Shown: positions 35,017 through 43,830 of the stretch, one piece after another
Layout of the letters: every line of letters starts with the position of its first letter
Position numbering within the stretch: position 1 is the first letter of the stretch
Assembly (NCBI RefSeq): GCF_900188275.1
Contig: NZ_FZNY01000001.1
Coordinates: forward strand, 248,001 to 312,000
Direction of reading: 5' to 3'
Origin: Dokdonia pacifica
GTDB taxonomy: Bacteria; Bacteroidota; Bacteroidia; Flavobacteriales; Flavobacteriaceae
DNA length: 64,000 nt
The notes under the pieces: generated by a model
Seen by the model: only the letters and a program-made list of their open reading frames with translations
What the model was told of the DNA's origin: nothing
The model's database searches: none
Position numbers and translations under genes: made by a program

Positions 35017-35168
35017 CTATCTCATTAGCGGATGCAAATTTAAACCAAACTTTTTGGTATGCAAACTTATTTCGAAAAATATTACAACTTTTTTATACGT
35101 TTTGAAAAAATTAACGCTGAAGTTGCCTGATATTCTTAACTTCGCCACATTGCAAAAAAAATAAGAAC

Positions 35169-38100
35169 ATGACAGAATTCAACTTTAAGAAGTGGAATAA
35201 AATAGTCGGATGGAGTGTTTTTGCCATCGCATTGCTTGTATACTCGCTTACTGTAGAGCCTACAGCAAGTTTTTGGGATGCAGGAGAATACATCTCAACA
35301 TCTTCCAAATTAGAGATAGGGCATCCACCTGGAGCACCTCTTTATCAAATATTAGGAGCCTTTGTTTCTATTTTTGCACCAGATAGTACGTATATCGCAC
35401 TAGCTGTAAATTACCTTTCATGTTTAACAAGTGCCTTTACCATTCTTTTTATGTTTTGGTCACTTACGTTATTAATCAAAAAAGTATTACATATAAATAA
35501 TGAAGTAATTACCACTTCAAAGCAATATGCAGTACTCGGTAGTGCTGCTATAGGATCATTAGCTTTTAGTTTTACAGATAGTTTCTGGTTTAATGCAGTA
35601 GAAGCCGAGGTATATGCCCCAGCAGCTTTCATTCTCTCTGTACTCTTTTACCTAGGTCTTCTTTGGGAGCGTGACATGCATAAACCACGTGGGAACAGAT
35701 GGCTTATTCTGATTGCCTTTATTGTAGGACAATCGTTTGGAATTCACTTTATGGGACTTCTTACCATACCTGCTATTGGATTATTATATTATTTTAAAAA
35801 CACTGAAAAGGTTACTGTTAAAAATTTCATTATTGCGCTTGTCGTTGTAGTAGCCGTATTACTATTTATATTCAAATTCTTATTACCATTTACACTTGCT
35901 GTATTTGGTCATTTAGAAGTATTCTTTGTAAATACTATAGGGCTTCCTTTTAATAGCGGAACTATTATCGCAGGACTCATATTTACTACATTGTTTTACT
36001 TTGGGTTTACGCTTTCGCGAAAGCATAACAAACCTGCTTTAAACACAGCTTTACTATGTATCCTTTTCATTTTTATAGGATTTTCTAGTTGGCTGATGTT
36101 ACCTATAAGAGCTAATGCTGGAACTACAATCAATGAAAACAACCCTAATAATGCCCGTGAGCTATTAGCTTATTATAATCGTGAGCAATATCCAGAAACA
36201 AAACTCTTTTACGGACCTCAGTTTACTTCTGATTATTCTGGTTTAGATCCAGACAGACCTTATATAGATGAGAAGAAAAAATATGAGAAAGATGAAAAAT
36301 CTGGTAGATATATTATTGTAAATGACTGGCGTAATGCTGGGCAGAATCTAGATGATGCTCATAAAGCTTTCTTACCCCGTATGTGGAGTCCTGAACATAA
36401 TGCAAATTACATGCAATATACAGGGCCACTTAAGTTTGGTATCAAAGCAGAATATGCAGGAAATCCAGAATTACAAGAAATTGTTACTCAATTTAAATTG
36501 GATTATGCACAAGGAAAAGTAGACTATAAAGGCTATAATGCTTTCTTGAAAAGTGAAATAGGACAATACTATCTTGATGTTGAAAAACCATCTTTTGGAG
36601 ATAATATCACCTATATGTTTAGTTATCAGTTCGGGTATATGTATTGGCGTTATTTTATGTGGAATTTTACAGGGCGTCAAAATGATATTCAAGGACAAGG
36701 TGATGACTTTAATGGAAATTGGATAAGCGGGATAGATTGGATCGATAGTTTATTTATAGGATCTCAGGATAATTTACCTTCTGATGTACTAAAAAATAAA
36801 GCGCGTAATACTTATTTCTTCCTACCACTACTCTTAGGGTTGTTAGGATTATTATTTCACGCAAGTAAAGACTGGAAGAATTTTATTGTACTTCTTGTAT
36901 TTTTCTTATTTACAGGTTTAGCACTTAAAGTATACCTTAATGAGCGTCCGTTTGAACCTAGAGAACGTGATTATGCGCTTGTAGGCTCTTTTTATGTCTT
37001 TGCCATGTGGATTGGTTTTGGAGCATACGCATTGTTTGATATACTTAAAGAAGCCATTAAACCTAAAGTCGCTTTACCTATAGCGATGGTTGTATGTTTA
37101 TTTGCAGCACCCGTATTATTAGCTAAAGAAAACTGGGATGATCATGATCGTTCTGGTCGTAAAACAGCACTAGCCATGGCTCGGAAATATCTAGATTCGG
37201 TAGATGAAAATGCCATTTTATTTACCATAGGTGATAACGATACTTTTGCACTTTGGTATGTCCAAGAGATTGAAGGGTATCGTACAGATGTGCGTGTTGT
37301 AAATACGAGTCTCATTAATACAGATTGGTATATGGATCAAATGAAAAGCAAAGCTTATCTGAGTGATCCTGTTCCTAGTACACTTACGCATGAGAAGTAT
37401 CGTTACGGTACACGTGATGCTATTTTCTATTCTCCTATTAAAGAGGTGGATGATATTACACCTGTAGACAAATGGCTTAATTGGATTGCTCTTGATGATC
37501 CTAGAACACAAGAAGAACTCAGGAATGGGAAATATGTAAATACCTTCCCTAGTAAGAAAATAAGAATTCCAGTAGATAAAAATGCTGTACTTGAAAACAA
37601 CATTGTTCCAGAAAGAGATGCAGAAGAGGTTGTACCATATATAGATATAGAATTAAAGAGTGATATCTTATATAAAAACAGACTCCTTATGATGGATATT
37701 CTCGCGACCAATAATTGGGAACGTCCTATCTACTTTACAGGAGGTAGTTTTGGAGATGATGATTATTTATGGATGAAGGATTACTTACAACTAGATGGTG
37801 TTTGTTTTAAATTAATCCCAATTTATACTCCTGTAGATGAACGCAATCCATATGAAATGGGACGTATAGATTCTGAGAAATCTTACGAAATTATCAAAAA
37901 CTGGTATTGGGGTAATAGTGGTGATCCTGACATATATCATGATCGTGAGACTCGATCTAATGCCATTACATACCGCGGTAATATAGCACGTGTAGTTGAG
38001 CAACTTATTATAGAAAGTCAACCAGACAAAGCCAAAGAACTTATGGATCTGGCTATGGAAAAAATGCCTGTAGATATCTTTGAATTCTATACCTTATTAG

Positions 38101-38477
38101 AGCCATACATAAGTGGCTATTATGAAATAGGTGAAACACAAAAGGCAAGAGACTTATGGGAGCAAGTTGCTACAAAATATCAAGAACAGCTTACGTATTT
38201 TAGTGGTCTTACTGAAAATAGACAGTATGATTATGCAGAAGAAATTATCACTAATATAGAGAAGTATAGAAATCTTATAGATTTATTAGTAGCAAATCAA
38301 GATGAAGAACTCGTAGAAGAAAAAGCTCAAGAATTCAATAATTACCTACGTGCATTCTCTTTCTTTTATGATGATGACGAAGAAGAAAATATTGAAAGTA
38401 TAGAAGATATACTTAATGATGATTCTATTTCAATACCTGCAGATACTACAGAAAGTGACACGACTCTAAAGAATTAA
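35169..38477 (+). CDS. DUF2723 multi-pass membrane protein, glycosyltransferase-like
   Basis: The 1102-residue protein has a membrane part (about 1-280 and again 540-680) and a long soluble C-terminal part. The N-terminus (VEPTASFWDAGEYISTSSKL followed by EIGHPPGAPLYQIL) is that of DUF2723, a family related to GT-C enzymes such as protein O-mannosyltransferases. The DAGE acidic pair early in the first loop fits a GT-C catalytic Asp. Family members are widespread in Bacteroidota and their acceptor is unknown. It is 1 nt upstream of the polysaccharide deacetylase gene, so a joint cell-envelope glycan role is likely. A CGCGAAAGC palindrome encodes LSRKH between two helices. Confidence 0.88.
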   Translation: MTEFNFKKWNKIVGWSVFAIALLVYSLTVEPTASFWDAGEYISTSSKLEIGHPPGAPLYQILGAFVSIFAPDSTYIALAVNYLSCLTSAFTILFMFWSLTLLIKKVLHINNEVITTSKQYAVLGSAAIGSLAFSFTDSFWFNAVEAEVYAPAAFILSVLFYLGLLWERDMHKPRGNRWLILIAFIVGQSFGIHFMGLLTIPAIGLLYYFKNTEKVTVKNFIIALVVVVAVLLFIFKFLLPFTLAVFGHLEVFFVNTIGLPFNSGTIIAGLIFTTLFYFGFTLSRKHNKPALNTALLCILFIFIGFSSWLMLPIRANAGTTINENNPNNARELLAYYNREQYPETKLFYGPQFTSDYSGLDPDRPYIDEKKKYEKDEKSGRYIIVNDWRNAGQNLDDAHKAFLPRMWSPEHNANYMQYTGPLKFGIKAEYAGNPELQEIVTQFKLDYAQGKVDYKGYNAFLKSEIGQYYLDVEKPSFGDNITYMFSYQFGYMYWRYFMWNFTGRQNDIQGQGDDFNGNWISGIDWIDSLFIGSQDNLPSDVLKNKARNTYFFLPLLLGLLGLLFHASKDWKNFIVLLVFFLFTGLALKVYLNERPFEPRERDYALVGSFYVFAMWIGFGAYALFDILKEAIKPKVALPIAMVVCLFAAPVLLAKENWDDHDRSGRKTALAMARKYLDSVDENAILFTIGDNDTFALWYVQEIEGYRTDVRVVNTSLINTDWYMDQMKSKAYLSDPVPSTLTHEKYRYGTRDAIFYSPIKEVDDITPVDKWLNWIALDDPRTQEELRNGKYVNTFPSKKIRIPVDKNAVLENNIVPERDAEEVVPYIDIELKSDILYKNRLLMMDILATNNWERPIYFTGGSFGDDDYLWMKDYLQLDGVCFKLIPIYTPVDERNPYEMGRIDSEKSYEIIKNWYWGNSGDPDIYHDRETRSNAITYRGNIARVVEQLIIESQPDKAKELMDLAMEKMPVDIFEFYTLLEPYISGYYEIGETQKARDLWEQVATKYQEQLTYFSGLTENRQYDYAEEIITNIEKYRNLIDLLVANQDEELVEEKAQEFNNYLRAFSFFYDDDEEENIESIEDILNDDSISIPADTTESDTTLKN
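36008..36027. repeat. CGCGAAAGC palindrome, copy 10 (in DUF2723 gene)
   Basis: The sequence tacgctttcgcgaaagcata is 19 of 20 to the palindrome. It encodes TLSRKH in a loop between membrane segments. Confidence 0.95.
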
Positions 38478-38478
38478 T

Positions 38479-39144
38479 ATGGGTGTATTTATCCCACTTC
38501 CTATACGGGTGCCTTCGTTTATAAAATGGATGCACCCGTCTTGGTATATATGGGACAAACCCTCTCAAAAAAAAGTAATTTATCTCACCTTTGACGATGG
38601 CCCTATTCCAGAAGTAACAGAATGGGTATTGGCACTTCTTAAACAAAGAGATATAAAAGCAACTTTCTTTTGTATTGGGGATAATGTACACAAGCATCCA
38701 GACATTTTTAAGCAAATTTTTGACGATGGACATACTATTGGTAACCATACGCAACACCATCTAAAAGGATGGAAGCATACGAAAGAAAAGTATCTATATG
38801 ATGCAGAATTGGCTGAAACAACAATGACTCATGCTTTACAGCTTGAAGAAAGACATCTTCCAAACTTCCTTCTTTTTAGACCTCCTTATGGAAAAATAAA
38901 AAGGAAACAAGCAAAAGGGCTTCGCAAGAAAAACTATCAAATCTGCATGTATCGCACTGTAGCTTATGACTGGGATGCTTCGGTTACACCAGAACAGTGC
39001 TATATGAATATAGTTAAAAACACAAGAGGTGGGGATTTAGTCGTTTTTCACGACAGTGTAAAAGCTTCAAAAAATATGAAGTATGCGCTACCTAAAGTTA
39101 TTGATTTCTTTTTGGAAAAGGGATATCGTTTTGAATCTATGTGA
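38479..39144 (+). CDS. Polysaccharide deacetylase (NodB domain)
   Basis: This 221-residue protein is a carbohydrate esterase family 4 enzyme. The catalytic motifs are present: TFDDGPIPE (metal Asp pair), HTIGNHTQHH (two metal His), and RPPYGK. It ends with a conserved AYDWDASV stretch and VVFHDS (His). There is no signal peptide, which leaves the location open. It would remove N-acetyl groups from a glycan or glycolipid. It begins 1 nt after the DUF2723 gene stop. Confidence 0.9.
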   Translation: MGVFIPLPIRVPSFIKWMHPSWYIWDKPSQKKVIYLTFDDGPIPEVTEWVLALLKQRDIKATFFCIGDNVHKHPDIFKQIFDDGHTIGNHTQHHLKGWKHTKEKYLYDAELAETTMTHALQLEERHLPNFLLFRPPYGKIKRKQAKGLRKKNYQICMYRTVAYDWDASVTPEQCYMNIVKNTRGGDLVVFHDSVKASKNMKYALPKVIDFFLEKGYRFESM

Positions 39145-39151
39145 GCGTTCT

Positions 39152-39451
39152 TTAAGATGCATATTCCTGCATAATACCTATAAGTGTATTAGCATCTTGT
39201 TCTCCACTCTGGCGCCATTTCATTTCGCCATTCTTGTATATAATAAGCGTTGGTAGTGATTTGATACGAAGCGCTTCTGCAAGCTTATTATTCTTATCTA
39301 CATCAATTTTAATTACCTTTCCTTTATCTCCCATAGCCGCAGCTACATCCCTAAGCACAGGATGCATAGATACAGAATCTTCATTCCATTCGGTATAAAA
39401 ATCCAGTAGAACGGGAACGTTTAAGTCTATTAATTCGCCAAATTTTGACAT
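39152..39451 (-). CDS. Thioredoxin-fold protein lacking the CxxC motif
   Basis: The 99-residue protein has the thioredoxin layout: FYTEWNEDSVSMHPVLRDVA in place of the WCGPC region, KIDVDKNNKLAEALRIKSLP with the cis-proline (P67), then TLIIYKNGE. The two redox cysteines are replaced (WNEDSV at 22-27), so it cannot act as a disulfide reductase. It could be a chaperone-like or binding member of the fold. It is convergent with the deacetylase gene and 66 nt downstream of the phosphoesterase gene. Confidence 0.87.
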   Translation of the reverse strand: MSKFGELIDLNVPVLLDFYTEWNEDSVSMHPVLRDVAAAMGDKGKVIKIDVDKNNKLAEALRIKSLPTLIIYKNGEMKWRQSGEQDANTLIGIMQEYAS

Positions 39452-39517
39452 AACCTTTACGATTTAGTACTTCACAAACGGGGGAATATCCTTATCAAAT
39501 ATACCATTTTATCTTCA

Positions 39518-40744
39518 CTATGCTGTTTTAGAGCCTTTTTTAAGCTCTATAACAGTAATTTCTGGCCATATTCCAACTCTTCCAGGAAAAGCCAAATATC
39601 CAAAACCTCTATTGACATTAATGTATTGTCCTTTCTCTTTATAGATTCCTGCCCAATGCTTATAACGCCATTTTACAGGACTCCATTTTATCCATCCAGG
39701 AATCTCTATCCCAAATTGCATTCCGTGTGTATGACCGCTTAATGTTAAGTGAAAATGGTCTTTATGAGAAACAACCTCATTATCCCAATGGGATGGATCA
39801 TGACTCAATAATACTTTAAAATCATCTGAAGCTATATTTTCAATAGCCTTATTTAGATCTCCTGCTTTTTTAAATCCTCCTGCTCCCCAGTTTTCTACAC
39901 CTACCAGTGCAATACGTTGTCCATCTCTTTCTAAAAAACGACTGTCATTTAAAATGAGATCAAATCCTATTTCTTTCTGTATCTCTTTAAGACGATCAAG
40001 ATTTGCTGCTTTTTGCTCATCTGACTCCCATGAGACATAATCGCCATAGTCATGATTTCCTAATACCGAGAATTTGCCATCTTTTGCTTTTAGTTTACTA
40101 AAGATGTCCATATAAGGCTCCATTTCTTTGGCCTCATTATTCACCATATCTCCTGTAAACAAGATCGCATCACTAGCTTGTTCATTAATAAGATCTATCG
40201 CATAAGATACTTTCTCTTTATTATCAAAACTCCCGCTATGAATATCGCTTATCTGTGTAATACGATACCCATCAAAAGCATCTGGTAAATCTTCATAGTG
40301 CAATGTATACTTCAATACTTTAAAATTATACCGCCCTTTAATCACTCCATAGAGAATCGAAGCAAATGGTATTGCCGCTAGTCCTAATGCTATTTGACTT
40401 ACAAATTTACGTCGTGACGGCAATGTATAGGAAGTATTTTTGCCAGACAATTTATAATAAAGTCCTTCTAAGCTTCGGAAGATATCTTCTCCAAACATCA
40501 CAGCAATAAGCACCATTTTAGAGAGTATCATAATAATAAACGTCACAATAAAGAACTGTGTCATAGCTGACCAACTACGCCTATCTCCTGTGGCAAACTG
40601 TAAAAATAAACCTCCAATAACAAGTACTGTAATAAGAAAATATAATACGGTTCCCCAACGTCCTTTTACTAAAAAACGAAAGGCTTGATATGCATAAATA
40701 TCAAGTACAATAACAAATGCGATAAATAAAATGAAACGAATCAT
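39518..40744 (-). CDS. Membrane-anchored metallophosphoesterase
   Basis: The 408-residue protein has three or four N-terminal membrane helices (up to about residue 130), then a calcineurin-like phosphoesterase domain with the standard metal motifs: QISDIHSGSFD, FTGDMVN, LGNHDYGDY, LLSHDPSHW and LSGHTHGMQ. All metal ligands are in place. Related proteins (YaeI-like) are lipid-related phosphodiesterases, but the substrate is not readable. It is on the minus strand with a 66-nt gap to the thioredoxin-like gene. Confidence 0.93.
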   Translation of the reverse strand: MIRFILFIAFVIVLDIYAYQAFRFLVKGRWGTVLYFLITVLVIGGLFLQFATGDRRSWSAMTQFFIVTFIIMILSKMVLIAVMFGEDIFRSLEGLYYKLSGKNTSYTLPSRRKFVSQIALGLAAIPFASILYGVIKGRYNFKVLKYTLHYEDLPDAFDGYRITQISDIHSGSFDNKEKVSYAIDLINEQASDAILFTGDMVNNEAKEMEPYMDIFSKLKAKDGKFSVLGNHDYGDYVSWESDEQKAANLDRLKEIQKEIGFDLILNDSRFLERDGQRIALVGVENWGAGGFKKAGDLNKAIENIASDDFKVLLSHDPSHWDNEVVSHKDHFHLTLSGHTHGMQFGIEIPGWIKWSPVKWRYKHWAGIYKEKGQYINVNRGFGYLAFPGRVGIWPEITVIELKKGSKTA

Positions 40745-40842
40745 TAAACAAATTTTAACAAAAATAAGATGTAGGTAGCGAGTGTGCTATCTTTTCACGT
40801 TTATTTAACCTAATCCTAATCATAAGTAATGTGGTTTCTAGG

Positions 40843-40862
40843 TACGCTTTCGCGAAAGCGTA
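40843..40862. repeat. CGCGAAAGC palindrome, copy 11 (intergenic, perfect)
   Basis: A perfect 20-bp TACGCTTTCGCGAAAGCGTA. It lies in the gap between the phosphoesterase start and the glycerate kinase stop. No clear terminator is seen there, so the palindrome's hairpin may partly serve as one. Confidence 0.97.
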
Positions 40863-40921
40863 TACAGCATATCACTCATATCCATAAACATCTTTCACAC
40901 ATACATCTAATTATAAAATGT

Positions 40922-42049
40922 TTATGATTTAAGAGCTCTTGCAAAATTATAGCTAGCCATCACAAGATTTTCATAACTATGCGCTATGGCTTTTTGAAGT
41001 GTCATGGCTCCTGAAGTAATAGCTGTCACATAAGCTAATCCCATATCTTCTTGATCCTGTATAGATATATCGACACTTCCACAAAGAGCAGCTACAGGTA
41101 TTTTATGTTTTTTTGCAGTTTCTAATACTCCAGAAATGGTCTTTCCAGAGACAGTCTGTTCATCTAGTTGTCCTTCGCCGGTGATAATCCAATCGGCTCC
41201 TTGAACAGCTTCTTCAAACACCGCCAATTCTTTTATCAGGTCAATACCAGAAGTAAGTGTTGCTTTTAAAAACACATGACTTCCTACACCCATTCCTCCA
41301 GCAGCGCCACCACCTTCAATTTCTTGCACATTACTATTTACAAATGCATTTACTACAGTCGCATAGTGTCTTAAGCCTTTATCTAATGCTAGCACCTCAG
41401 CTTCTGAGGCTCCTTTTTGCGGTCCATAAACATGCGCTGATCCATTAGGTCCGTATAATGGATTTGTTACATCGCAAGCCACTAGAAATGTGATATCTCG
41501 TAATTCAGGTAGTACTCTTGAATCATTTATATGCGCTACATGGATAAGGTTTGCGCCTATAGGAGATAATACGTTTCCTTGTGTATCTAAAAAATCATAT
41601 CCCAAAGCATGCGCCATACCCATACCCGCATCACAAGTAGCACTTCCTCCTATACCTAAAATAATCTTAGACGCTCCTTTTTGTATGGCATTTACAATAA
41701 GTTCTCCCGTACCATAGGTAGTTGTATACATACAATTACGTTCCTCTTGATTCAGTAATTTTAATCCAGAGGCTTCTGCCATCTCTACAAAAGCAGTTTC
41801 AGATGCTTCATTATACAAATAACTGGCCTCTATTTTTCTAAATAGCGGATCATTTACCGCTACCTTCTGCGTATTCCCATTTAGATAATGACCTATGATT
41901 GCAATGGTACCATCCCCTCCATCTGCTAGTGGTTTTTTAATAATTTCAGCATTTTGAAAAACACGTTTAAGTCCTTCTTCTACAGCATCACAGAATTCAA
42001 AACCTGATAGCGAGTCTTTGTATTTATCAGGAGCGATTACAAATTTCAT
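40922..42049 (-). CDS. glxK: Glycerate kinase (GlxK/GarK family)
   Basis: The 375-residue protein is a class of glycerate kinase that phosphorylates D-glycerate. Family stretches include MKFVIAPDKYKDSLSGFEFC, KKPLADGGDGT, GIGGSATCDAGMGMAHALGYDF, and GGGAAGGMGVG. This is the GlxK/GarK fold; enzymes of this group usually make 2-phosphoglycerate. It is 10 nt downstream of the symporter gene and two genes downstream of the GH63-like hydrolase. The combination suggests that the hydrolase liberates glycerate, which this enzyme feeds into glycolysis. Confidence 0.93.
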   Translation of the reverse strand: MKFVIAPDKYKDSLSGFEFCDAVEEGLKRVFQNAEIIKKPLADGGDGTIAIIGHYLNGNTQKVAVNDPLFRKIEASYLYNEASETAFVEMAEASGLKLLNQEERNCMYTTTYGTGELIVNAIQKGASKIILGIGGSATCDAGMGMAHALGYDFLDTQGNVLSPIGANLIHVAHINDSRVLPELRDITFLVACDVTNPLYGPNGSAHVYGPQKGASEAEVLALDKGLRHYATVVNAFVNSNVQEIEGGGAAGGMGVGSHVFLKATLTSGIDLIKELAVFEEAVQGADWIITGEGQLDEQTVSGKTISGVLETAKKHKIPVAALCGSVDISIQDQEDMGLAYVTAITSGAMTLQKAIAHSYENLVMASYNFARALKS

Positions 42050-42059
42050 TTCTTTTATT

Positions 42060-43664
42060 TTATCCTAACAAGGTAGGTAACATCAAACTAAATATTAAAA
42101 TACACACAAAATATCCTACGAGTAATAGTACTTCTTTTTTACCAGAATGGTACACCACTTCTACATTTTCTTTTACCTCTCTTTTAATAATATAACTCAC
42201 ACCTAATGCTACAACAATGGTCATAATACATCCTAATGCATTCCACCAGAACCAGAATATTTCGGGTACATATAGCCATAAGTAGGCATTAAACAGTACG
42301 CCAACTACAATACCAATATTTGCTCCTAAGGCATGTGTTTTTTTAGTAAGGATTGCTAGCATAAATACCGCTAAGATGGGTCCATAAAAAACAGAGCTTA
42401 TTTTATTAATCACCTCAATGACTGTTCCTTCTATATTGCCTGCAAAAAAGGCAAAAAACAAGCATACAAGACCCCAAAAAACAGACAATAGTCTTGACGT
42501 ACTTATATACTTTTTATTATCCATATTTGGTTTGAAACGCTTTACAAAATCTTCCATAGTCACAGCCGAAAGTGAATTAACTGTAGAGCTCAAGGAAGAC
42601 ATTGCTGCCGACATAATAGCAACTATCAAAATACCTATCACTCCATTAGGTAAATATTGAATAATAAAAACGGGCACCATTAAGTCTGCTTTTTTTCCTT
42701 CTAGTGTTCCAATATTAGCTTGATATACATTTTCCATAGCTACTTGAAAACTTGTGTCCTGAAATAACAATGTTCCTAGTACTAACCCCATAATACAATA
42801 CACCAATGTGATTGGAAATCTAAAAAGGCCATTGGCTAATAATAGCTTTTTAAGAGTAGGCATATTCTTAGCAGATAGTAATCGTTGTGATTGTGTTTGG
42901 TCAGTTCCATAATAAGAGGCATACAAAAAGAACCCTCCTATCACCATAGGCCAAAATCCAAATGCATCATTCCCATCGGCATTATTAAATCCCCATTTGG
43001 AAAAATCTACTGTGTTGATTCTATCTTTATCTACATGCGTCAAGAAATTATCAAATCCCCCTAGCTCGCTCAGTCCATAAAAAAGACAGATCACAATCCC
43101 TAGAAATAATATCGTCATTTGTATCACATCTCCCCAGATTACGGCTTTCATCCCGCCTTGAAAAGAGTAAATCATGGTAATGATTCCTATAATAGCTACT
43201 GATATCCAGAAATCTAATCCAATCGTTGCTTGTAAAATAAGTGCCATGGTATACACCATAACCCCTGTTGCTACAGAGCGACTTATTTGAAACACAAAAC
43301 TGATTAACAATCTTGAAGACGCATCAAATCGTTTTTCCAAGTACTCATACACACTTACGATACCCGACTTATATAAGCTTGGCAATACTGCAATCAGTAA
43401 GAAAGCCATTGCGAGTGGTACCCCAAACTCATAGGTAAGCCATTGCAATCCACCGCCATCTTTTAAACCTACAAATGCAGGAGCAGATATAAAACTAATG
43501 GCAGATAATTGTGTTGCCATCGTAGACAGGCTTAATGGCAACCAGGAGATACTTCTCCCGCCTAGAAAGTAATCACTAGAGGTTTTATTTTCCTTAAAAA
43601 CATATCCAAGTCCCAAAAATCCTATTAAGTAAATAACAATAACTAGATAGTCTAAATAATTCAT
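42060..43664 (-). CDS. Sodium:solute symporter (SSS family)
   Basis: The 534-residue protein has 13 or so membrane helices and text of the SSS/SLC5 family: SDYFLGGRSISWLPLSLSTM, ATQLSAISFISAPAF, YEYLEKRFDASSRLL and YYGTDQTQSQRLLSAKN. It probably takes up a solute with sodium ions. From the operon the solute is most likely the substrate of the GH63-like hydrolase (glucosyl- or mannosylglycerate), which is inference. It lies 10 nt before glycerate kinase and 166 nt after the hydrolase, a gap that holds repeats. Confidence 0.9.
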   Translation of the reverse strand: MNYLDYLVIVIYLIGFLGLGYVFKENKTSSDYFLGGRSISWLPLSLSTMATQLSAISFISAPAFVGLKDGGGLQWLTYEFGVPLAMAFLLIAVLPSLYKSGIVSVYEYLEKRFDASSRLLISFVFQISRSVATGVMVYTMALILQATIGLDFWISVAIIGIITMIYSFQGGMKAVIWGDVIQMTILFLGIVICLFYGLSELGGFDNFLTHVDKDRINTVDFSKWGFNNADGNDAFGFWPMVIGGFFLYASYYGTDQTQSQRLLSAKNMPTLKKLLLANGLFRFPITLVYCIMGLVLGTLLFQDTSFQVAMENVYQANIGTLEGKKADLMVPVFIIQYLPNGVIGILIVAIMSAAMSSLSSTVNSLSAVTMEDFVKRFKPNMDNKKYISTSRLLSVFWGLVCLFFAFFAGNIEGTVIEVINKISSVFYGPILAVFMLAILTKKTHALGANIGIVVGVLFNAYLWLYVPEIFWFWWNALGCIMTIVVALGVSYIIKREVKENVEVVYHSGKKEVLLLVGYFVCILIFSLMLPTLLG

Positions 43665-43763
43665 AATAGTTGATTATTAATTAGCTGTATGCATTTGTTT
43701 CCTCTTTCTAAAAAGGAGTATTCTTTTATAAGCTTTAACGTTTCACTCTCCCTAAGGTCGTGA

Positions 43764-43785
43764 ACCTGCCTGCCGGTAGGCAGGT
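43764..43785. repeat. CCTGCC palindrome (short REP-like repeat)
   Basis: CCTGCCTGCCGGTAGGCAGG lies in an imperfect 22-bp palindrome. Motifs of this form recur in many Bacteroidota genomes between genes. It sits 9 bp from a degenerate CGCGAAAGC palindrome, so two repeat families meet in the hydrolase-symporter gap. Confidence 0.8.
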
Positions 43786-43793
43786 CTCGAAAG

Positions 43794-43813
43794 CTCGATT
43801 TCGCGAAAGCGTA
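43794..43813. repeat. CGCGAAAGC palindrome, copy 12 (intergenic, left arm decayed)
   Basis: The right arm (tcgcgaaagcgta) is intact, while the left arm reads ctcgattt. It is in the 166-bp gap between the hydrolase stop and the symporter start. Confidence 0.85.
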
Positions 43814-43830
43814 TATCATATATTTTAAAA

